From Aedes albopictus (taxonomy: Eukaryota > Arthropoda > Insecta > Diptera > Culicidae): DNA of 64,000 nucleotides. Shown piece by piece: positions 56,400-64,000 of the stretch (within the stretch, counting starts at the first letter, position 1; every line of letters begins with the position of its first letter). The notes under the pieces are model-generated. The model was given only the letters and a program-made list of their open reading frames with translations. It was not told the origin of the DNA and did not search any database. The stretch lies in assembly GCF_035046485.1 (NCBI RefSeq), contig NC_085138.1, forward strand, positions 43,745,464 through 43,809,463, given 5' to 3'. The position numbers and the translations under genes were made by a program.

Positions 56400-58780
56400 T
56401 AGGTATTCAGCATGACCATGCTGAGGGTGACGGGTAAGATTCACTGTCGGGCCAGGAACTTTTCGTAATGAAAAGGTCCTTCAATTCCTTCGGGACTAAG
56501 ACCTGAGTGTCCCCTGCTGTACGTACTAGTCGTCTCCATTCGGTCCAAGGCTGTGTGTCTCCAGTTCCACACTCTGCGAAGGGTCCGCAGATCGTCCTCC
56601 ACTTGGTTGACCCACCTAGCTCGCTCCGAACCACTTCTTCTTGTACCCGTCGGATGCCTCTCGAGAACCATTTCAGTCATGTTGCTATCCAACATCCTCA
56701 TGACATGACCCGCCCACCGTAGCCTCCCGATTTTCGCGGTGTGGACGATGGTTAGTTCTCTCAGCAGCTGATGCAGCTCGTGGTTCATTCGCCTTCTCCA
56801 AGTCCCGTCTTCCATCTGCACTCCGCCGTAGATGGTACGCAACACCTTCCGTTCGAAAACTCCAAGAGTACGTTGGTCCTCTGCACGTAGAGTCCATGCT
56901 TCGTGCCCATAGAGGACTACCGGTCTAATCAGCGTTTTGTAGATAGTCAACTTCGTGTTATGGCGAACTTTATTCGATCGTAGAGTTCTGCGGAGTCCGA
57001 AGTAAGCACGATTTCCTGCCAAAATGCGCCTCTGAATTTCTCTGCTGGTGTCGTTGTCGGCGGTAATCAGTGAGCCCAAGTACACGAATTCTTCAACCGC
57101 CTCGATTTCATCACCGTCGATATGAATTCGGGGTGGCGGGAGCGGTGATTCCTCCCTGGATCCCTTTCCCAAGCAACACACTTGTTATAATAGAGTTACG
57201 ACAGCGCAAGTTTTGGTTGTATAGAAGTTTATTTTACGTAATTCTAACATAGTGTTGAAATAACATAAAATAAACTTCTATACAACCAAAACTTGCGCTG
57301 TCGAAACTTTTATATAACATGTGTGTTGCTTGGGTTGCCATCATGAACTTTGTCTTGGATACATTAGTCGGATGTACGTTTCCGCCATCGTCTCAAATTT
57401 ACGAGCTATAATATTAATATCATCAGCGAAACCAAGCAGCTGAACGGACTTCGGGAAAATCGTTCTACTCTTGTTTATCCCCGGTCACCTTATTACACTT
57501 TCTAAGGCGCAAGCACGAAAGACTATCACCTTGCCGTAACCCTCTGCAATATTCGAAGGAACTCGAGAGTCGAGAGTGTCTCTGATACTCGAACTATACG
57601 TACATCACTCGATCCATCGTCGCTTCGATCAATCGTATCAGTTTATCCGGCAATCCGTATTCGTGCATTTTCTGCCATAGCTGTTCTCGATCGATTGTAT
57701 CATACGCCGATTTGAAATCGATGAACAAGTGATGTGTGGGCACGTTGTATTCGCGGTATTTCTGCAACACCTGGCGGATGGCGAACATCTGATCCGTTGT
57801 AGCGCGTTCACCCATAAATCCAGCCTGATATTGCCCCACGAACTCTCTTGAAATCGGTGATAGTCGGCGGCATAAAATTTGAGAGAGTATCTTGTAGGCA
57901 GCGCTCAGTAGTGTGATCGCGCGGTAGTTCCCGCAATCCAACTATTCGCCCTTTTTGTAGATGGAACACACGATACCTTCCATCCATTCCTCCGGCAATA
58001 CTTCCTCCTCCCAAATCTTGGTAATGACCCAGTGTAGTGCTCTCACCAGTGCTTCTCCACCGTATTTTAGAAGCTCGCTTGGTAGTTGATCTGCTGCAGC
58101 GGCTTTGTTGTTTTTCAACCGACCTACCTCCTCCTCAATCTCTTGGAGGTTAGGGTCTGGAAATCTTCCGCCCTGTGCACGTACTCCTAGATCTGTTACC
58201 ACACCACCTTCGGTGCTTGCAGCGTCGCCATTGAGGTGCTCATCGTAATGCTGCCGGCACCTTTCGACCACCTCACGCTCGCTCGTGAGAATATTCCTGT
58301 GATTATCTCGGCACATGTCGGCTTGTGGCAGAAAGCCTCTGCGCGAGCGGTTCAGCTTCTCGTAGAACTTTTGTGTGTCCTTAGCGCGATACAACTCTTC
58401 CATCGCTTCGCGATCTCGTTCTTCCTGCTGGCGCTTCTTCATCCGGAAGACTGAGTTCTGCCTGTTCCGCGCCTGTCTGTAACGTGCCTCATTCGCTCTC
58501 GTACGGTGTTGCAGCATTCTCGCCCATGCTGCATTCTTCTCGTTTTTCAACTGTTCACATTCGCCGTCGTACCAGTCGTTTCTGTGATTCGGAGTCGCGA
58601 AGCCTAGTGCTGTAGCCGAGGTACTACCTATGGTGGATCGGATGTCCCTCCAGCCATCTTCAAGTGTAGCTGCGCCAAGATGGTCTTCCGTTGGTAGGGC
58701 CACTGCTAACTGCTGCGTGTAGTCTTGAGCCACTTCTACGTAACGCAGCTGCTCGATGTTGAACCGCGGCGTTCGACTTC
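56400..58780 (-). pseudogene. RTE-like non-LTR retrotransposon, 5'-truncated ORF2, copy 2
   Basis: Read on the minus strand, the frame 58733-57942 gives the linker (RARNRQNSVFRMKKRQQEE, then DTQKFYEKLNRSRRGF) and the start of the RT domain (LPEEWMEGIV). A nonsense codon (TAG, 57942-57944) interrupts it. The frame resumes through NYRAITLL, YQAGFMGERATTDQMF and FIDFKSAYDTID (motif A) to 57594, where a 2-bp gain creates another stop. Motifs B and C (57380-57590) are eroded by internal losses. After the MITE at 57168-57334, the C-terminal region stays open (57167-56441) with TIYKTLIRPVVLYGHEAW, FERKVLRTIYGG and RLRWAGHVMRM. Similarity starts near 58780, in the endonuclease-RT linker, so the element is 5'-truncated. 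Not functional. Confidence 0.92.
57168..57334. mobile_element. MITE, 167 bp, CCCAAGCAACACA ends, inside RTE copy 2
   Basis: The ends CCCAAGCAACACAC and its complement lead into arms of about 80 bp with few mismatches (GACAGCGCAAGTTTTGGTTG, TATAGAAGTTTATTTTA), almost a perfect palindrome. The uninterrupted RTE copy at about 19472-19485 gives the empty site: a single TTT (AAA in the coding sense) becomes TTT...TT, a 2-bp duplication. Confidence 0.92.
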
Positions 58781-58810
58781 AACCACTTCCAGACATTTCC
58801 AAGATATTGC

Positions 58811-59254
58811 AGGCTAGCCAAACTACCCTGGAGATGAGAATTACATATCTATTCCTGCAAAGTAGTAATCTTAACGCTACATCATCAGCTACATCCACTG
58901 AAAAAAACCAATAGTTATGGGGAAACATTGTTGGGTTATTTTGAGTGATCCAAACTGTCCTGGAAATGTGTTCTTGTCATCTGTAGTCGTTACAGTTGCC
59001 TTTTTTGCTGTTAACTGTTAACAGGCTAGCCAAACTACCCTGGAGATGAGAATTACATATCTATTCCTGCAAAGTAGTCATCTTAACGCTACATCATCAG
59101 CTACATCCACTGAAAAAACCAATAGTTATGGGGAAACATTGTTGGGTTATTTTGAGTGATCCAAACTGTCCTGGAAATGTGTTCTTGTCATCTGTAGTCG
59201 TTACAGTTGCCTTTTTTGCTGTTAACTGTAACATTCCATAACTAAATATAATCT
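58811..59254. repeat. Recent direct duplication, 222-bp period
   Basis: AGGCTAGCCAAACTACCCTGG starts at 58811 and again at 59033, and the following 200 bases differ by only a few changes. The high identity marks it as one of the youngest events in the window. Confidence 0.93.
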
Positions 59255-59289
59255 GTGGATCGCTTGAAGCCTTATGAACCATTCCAAGG

Positions 59290-59960
59290 TTTATGTGAGA
59301 CATTATAGTTTAGCCAAACTACCTTGGAGTTCAGATCTCCAGGTCTACTTTTGTTACAGTAGGGTGTACGGGTGTAACGGTAACTTCTTTCATAATAAAA
59401 AGCTTTCATTTGTAACCTATCATGTCCAGTAAGTCTTCTGAAAGTTCAATAGAGAGTATAAGATAAGTCGGAATATCCTAGTTTATCCAAACTGTTCTTG
59501 AGTTTAGATCCTAAGGTCTGCAGGTGTAACGGTAGCTTCTTTCGTTATACAAAGCTACGATTTGTAATCTATCATGCCCAGTAAGTCTTCTGAAAGTTCA
59601 ATAGACAGTGTCAGATAAGTCTGGATATCCCCGTTCATCCACATTGTTCTTGAGTTCAGATCCTAAAGTCTACGGGAGTAACGGTAAATTCTTTCATTAT
59701 AAAAAGCTTCCATTTGTAATCTATCATGTCCAGTAGGTCTTCTGAAAACTTAATTACGAGTATAAGACCAGTTGGGTTATCCTAGGCCATCCAAACTGTT
59801 CTTGAGTTTAGATCCTAAGGTCTGCAGGTGTAACGGTAGCTTCTTTCATTATACAAAGCTTCGATTTGTAACCTATCATGCCCAGTAAGTGTTCTGAAAG
59901 TTCAATGGACATCATAAGAAAAGCTGGGGCCATTCAAACTTTCCTGGTGTTCAATATTTA
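59290..59960. repeat. Tandem units of about 152 bp
   Basis: CAAACTGTTCTTGAGTTTAGATCC, GGTGTAACGGTAGCTTCTTTC and CTATCATGxCCAGTAAGTCTTCTGAAAG recur near 59330, 59484, 59634 and 59789. The opening GCCAAACTACCTTGGAG relates them to the 222-bp duplication just before. Confidence 0.85.
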
Positions 59961-60811
59961 AGTGTGAACCAGGAGCTATGGTCTCCGGAATAGTGTTGTT
60001 GATCTGGAATATCTAAAAACTATTTTGGAATGACTTATGATATGCCAGGGGGATTACAGATTACATGACAGTTGAGGATTTTTGAGCACTCAATCATTCA
60101 GATTAAGCCAAATTTTCTGGGAGAGTTCGGGAATGCGTTTAGGAAGACTTAGCAAGAGCTTTAGGAGGATTTAAGGTGTGTGAGGGCATGGGGGACCTCC
60201 CCCAACTCCCAGGGAATCCTATGCAGGAAACATGTAGAGAAGGGGTTTAAATAGAGGATCAATGAAATTTCATGTGGATTCAAGGAACTGTTTTGAGAGA
60301 TTTATGTGGGTTCTAATGTTCCAGCTCCAGTTCCCAAGAGGATTCAAGGGGGTTTTGAGGGGAATTTTAGAGGGTTAAAGGGTTTCAATAGACAAGGTGC
60401 TTTAGATTTGTTTCACGGAAACCTAACCAAAATGAACGTTCATTAAAATCCACTATTTACGCTTATCCGATGATCTCCCAAGTATATTTAAGTGAAATAG
60501 ACTAGAAGCGGTTCTTAGAATCATAAAACCCTGATAAAATGTATTTTATTATATCGCAGTTCTCAAAACCTCCACAAGACAAATTGGCCATAACTTGGCC
60601 TATATTCACAAAAATTTTGAGTACCTATAAGCAGTCATTGAACTTTAAACTAGAGATGATTGGATGAGGCTGTGTAAAAAGTTATTCGTTATGTAGATAC
60701 GATAACGTGGACTCAATGGAGTTCTTGAAGGTCCAAAACAGTAATTGATATCTGCTGCATAAACTTTGTTCATAGTTTTTACTTTGTGGAGTTTAGGTCA
60801 CCGTCGAATCT
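59961..60811. other. Degenerate and unassigned sequence
   Basis: 60100-60400 has irregular TTTGAGGGGATTTTAGAGGGTT-type units. At about 60477-60610 a decayed copy of the CCCAAGTA MITE is visible. No gene. Confidence 0.45.
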
Positions 60812-61088
60812 TATATATTACGATTGTTGACTATTTTCGGTGAAAACACACACTAAAACTCGATTATACATAACGTTTCGGCCTACTCAACTTCAGCCAT
60901 CATTAGATATTTTATGCATGAATCGATCACCACCAGTATGGTTGCAATACTCTTGCAACCACACTGGTGGTGATCGATTCATGCATAAAATATCTGATGA
61001 TGGCTGAAGTTGAGTAGGCCGAAACGTTATGTATAATCGAGTTTTAGTGTGTGTTTTCACCGAAAATAGTCAACAATCGTAATATATA
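60812..61088. mobile_element. Palindromic element, 277 bp, arms about 130 bp
   Basis: TATATATTACGATTGTTGAC at the left is matched by its complement at the right, through GGTGAAAACACACACTAAAACTCG, ACGTTTCGGCC and GATCGATTCATGC. The centre is near 60950 (GGTTGCAATAC...TTGCAACC). The arms hold CTGATGATGGCTGAAG...GGCCGAAACG (61001-61026 on the plus strand; the left arm has CTAATGA on the minus strand). No target duplication and no coding capacity. Confidence 0.9.
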
Positions 61089-61990
61089 TATTTGTTCATA
61101 GTGTTTCAAATGATCACAAGTTATGCTTATACATATATGTGATGACCAAGCAAGTTCTTCGAGACACTTTGAACATCATTGAAAACATATCTTGATAAAA
61201 CATAGATGTATGGGCCTAGTATAGATGTTTGACTAAACAATTTATTCACAACACTGCTAGAACTTACTAATTAAACCTGTAGATTTGACGACCTATACCC
61301 AACACACTTTTAATCAGTTCCAAAAGTTCCCATGTTTCTGTCTTTGCCTTAAAAGCACCTCAAAAGCCTTTTAGCTCTCCTCGCCGCCTCTTCCTCGCAA
61401 ACTCTCCTAATCCCTCCCTATAATTCCCGAGGCTGCTCTGAATGCAATCAAATACCATTTAGTAATCTCACTTACATGGAAGCACTAATATGTAATTTAC
61501 TTAAACGGAGATTCAAGAGTAACGATTCAAACCAATAAAACTAATGATTGTTATAGTAATTCCAAAAACTTCGTCAAAGCATTGTCCAAAAAAACAAAAA
61601 AAAACAGTAGATCTCTTTAGGGGTGGTTCTAACAACCATATTAAGAACACGAAATGGTGTTTTTGACAACTCAGCCATATTAAAACAAGCTTAAAACTCA
61701 CTCTTTTTTCGAAGTTATACCAGTATTCAAATTGGTTTTATGAATTATTGATAAAGAAATTCCAACCAACCTTTTGAAGGCCACATAGTTCTGCAGAGGT
61801 TCTTAAAGTCGTGATAAAACCAAAAGCGTTTTATTAAGGTTTTATGATGGTTTTGATGGCCTCTAAAAGCCTATTTGACTTAAAAATGATACTTAGGCTA
61901 TATTGTCATTAAATGACAAGTAATGTTCTTGGTTTTGTCAAGGTTTTAAGACCAATTTGAGTCCTCGATTCTAGCCCCTATTACCTTTAT
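61089..61990. other. Unassigned sequence with one MITE relic
   Basis: At 61740-61900 lies a relative of the 55215 MITE. The rest shows no recognised feature. Confidence 0.4.
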
Positions 61991-63560
61991 AAAACCTGAA
62001 ATTTCACCGTACCCACATGTCAGTCCGATCCGGACTATTCATCTGTTTTGTCAACTCTTTGGAATTGCCTCACCCGTCTCAGCCTAGACTAATTGCTCGA
62101 CATTGTTCGCAATCATCTGAACACCCAATGTCAACCGCCATTGTCTTGTTGTATAATAACTATTTCGCGCACCCACTTCTCCTCCTCACAACTGCGCAAA
62201 ATCTGCCGTCTAAAACGTCGCGTCGTCATCATAAAACCACCGTGAAGCGACTACATATGATCGATTTTTTCCGTCCACCCGTTGCGTCGTCGCACCGCAC
62301 CATTCACTTCGCATCGAGTGTCACACTCTGACGAAGGTCACACGAAGCCAGGTTTATTAATTGCTTTGATCAAATCCGCGACGTGGTTTTGGACTTTTTA
62401 ACGACTTCCCGTCTCCTGGGCGCGATCTTAACATCGCGAGACGAGGTCGTCCGTCACTGCCGCCGTGCGCAATCAGAGCGCACACAAACAGGTAGGTGAT
62501 CCACTTTCCATTGCTTCCTTCCGAAGTTGAACTTCTTCGGCGGTGGACAGAATGGTAAATGAGCAAAGGAGCTACTTTTTAGCTACATTTTGAGCGCAAA
62601 ATCTCTCTCTCGAAAGGTCTTATGATGGCCACTTCGATGGCAGCGACGGCGGCACCGGAGGCAAAGGTCAGCCATTAAACGAAATTAACTTATCAATCAA
62701 ATTTGTGGCGAACGACACAGCGACGGTGACGGCGACGGCGACGACGATGATGATGATTATGATGAGTTGGGCCGCTTCTGGTTTTTCGCCGTGGTTTCTT
62801 GAAGTATAAGCTGAGACCGGAGAAATGAGGAAAACTGTTTTCTTGGGAGGGGAGAGAGTGGAGTGAGATGAGCTCCCGGATGGAAAGTATGGGTTTAATT
62901 TGGTTTCAAGACGGTTTTAAAACTAATTAAACAATCATAAAACCACTATAAGACTTATTGGAGTTTTAAAACGGCTTTAAGATTGACTTCAAAACTATTT
63001 GGCCTTTGAATTGTTGTTAAATTGCCTCACAATTTAGAGTCATTGACGTTGAATGAGGGACATTGTTTTGATAATTGAAAGGTGACACACTGACTTCTAC
63101 AAACACCTATCCAGAATTCATGGTTTCGCAATGTTTCAGCTCTCCTTCAGAGGGCGCATTTCACACACAACTACTTAAACTCCAAACGTCGTCACCATCG
63201 ATGCATCTTTTCCTTCCCAAACGTATGGAACGGTACGGGACAGGACCCCGGCAAGCGGAAAGTTGCAAGAGCAGGGTCAGACCCTGCTCCGGCAATGCAC
63301 AATGATAAAAAGAAAATTGCCTCTTTTTTCATGCTACTTAGACGCAATTTATAACGACGACGACGACGGCGTCAGCCAACAGCAGCGGTGCAGTGTGGCG
63401 CACGTCCACGTCGTTCAATCGCCTAGAAATAACCTAAAATGTCAAGCCTAGGAGATGGGATGGGCGGCTAGCGATGGACTAGCGGCGGTTCGTTTGCATT
63501 CATACAACGCAGGAGGAAAGAAGACGGGAACCAAAAGTGATAATTTAAAAGCAAATTAAC
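61991..63560. other. Unique CpG- and triplet-rich island
   Basis: Repeat-poor sequence with CGTCGTC/GACGGCGACG runs (62715-62760, 63350-63370), AAACGAAATTAAC and CAATCAAATT near 62675-62700, and CAGGTAGG at 62488-62495, which matches both a splice-donor core and the Zelda-type motif CAGGTAG. A short (T/A)AAAACGG-type patch related to the 61740 MITE lies at about 62895-62990. Frames of 60-104 codons are not convincing. Confidence 0.4.
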
Positions 63561-64000
63561 ACTCTTCAATCATTAGAGTGCTTGGGATACAGTTTATGGG
63601 TTGGTTTGGTTATTGGCTGCAGGGAGGAAAGCTGGACGATTGTTGGAAAATTAAGAAATTAAATTGTTGCAATTGGCTGGCTTTGACGAACAAGGTAATG
63701 AGAGATACGGGATGTTTGGGATGTACAGTTTAATCGTTTTATATTGATAAGTAGTCATTAATGCTAACCAGACCATTCAGAACGATTTGAACGATGGGAG
63801 CTGTACCCGACTAGAAGATTCTAACAAAAATATAACATAATTATAACAAACCATGATATGTATAACTCATTGTGATATAATCATGTTTAACATCATTGGT
63901 GTTTAAAAATATTTTAACTCAATTGTATCATATTGTGTTATAAATGTTGTTCAATAACTCATTGTGAAATAATTTAGTTCTGATTCTTCGACATTCAGAA
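63561..64000. other. Unassigned, AT-rich end of window
   Basis: From about 63820 to the end the sequence repeats AACATAATTATAACA- and CATTGTGATATAATCAT-type motifs, perhaps the start of an AT-rich repeat cut by the window edge. Confidence 0.4.

Overview
The window is eukaryotic, non-coding and dominated by repeats. It most likely comes from a culicine mosquito of the Aedes type. Three things point there. A tRNA-derived SINE of the Feilai kind, with an intact 11-bp target duplication, lies at 40276-40452. A second tRNA-type SINE lies at 54902-55179. There are also many short AT-rich inverted-repeat elements (MITEs), and RTE-like non-LTR retrotransposon fragments. The species is an inference. 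I find no intact host protein-coding gene. The long reading frames lie in satellites or belong to broken transposable elements.

Layout. 384-4297 is a tandem array of an 11-bp unit, GATTTCGATTC, with a higher-order structure. 5440-8040 is a unique, CpG-rich island that could be a promoter or first-exon region, with a strong splice-donor match at 7533. 8470-9715 is a decayed retrotransposon. 9740-14560 is a degenerate GAATTCCTGAAG-like array cut by a hAT-type MITE. 14560-16640 is a second unique island. 17145-20251 is a nested composite insertion that splits a CTGAGAGTCTG array and carries an RTE copy. 21300-25330 holds several families of tandem repeats. 25640-27460 is more of the degenerate array. 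27471-30621 holds two large foldback elements and two MITEs. 30622-32740 is a third unique island. 33170-40264 mixes degenerate arrays, a pyrimidine-rich repeat, a pogo-like MITE and a second copy of the large foldback element. 40790-41700 is a fourth island. 42207-47795 is dense in inverted repeats and contains a broken non-LTR ORF1. 48240-49560 is a fifth island. 51470-53165 is a 145-bp satellite containing a near-perfect snap-back palindrome. 53492-54551 is a 1.06-kb foldback element. 56400-58780 is a second, broken RTE copy on the minus strand with a MITE inside it. 58811-59960 are direct repeats. 60812-61088 is a long palindrome. 61991-63560 is a last unique island.

How it fits together. 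Unique islands rich in CpG, trinucleotide repeats and AATTA/TAAT motifs alternate with blocks of nested repeats. This is how very large introns or intergenic regions of developmental loci look in bloated mosquito genomes: patches kept by selection in a sea of transposon debris. That reading is inference. The insertions themselves are better supported. For several of them I can see terminal inverted repeats, target duplications and an uninterrupted paralogous copy of the target within the same window.
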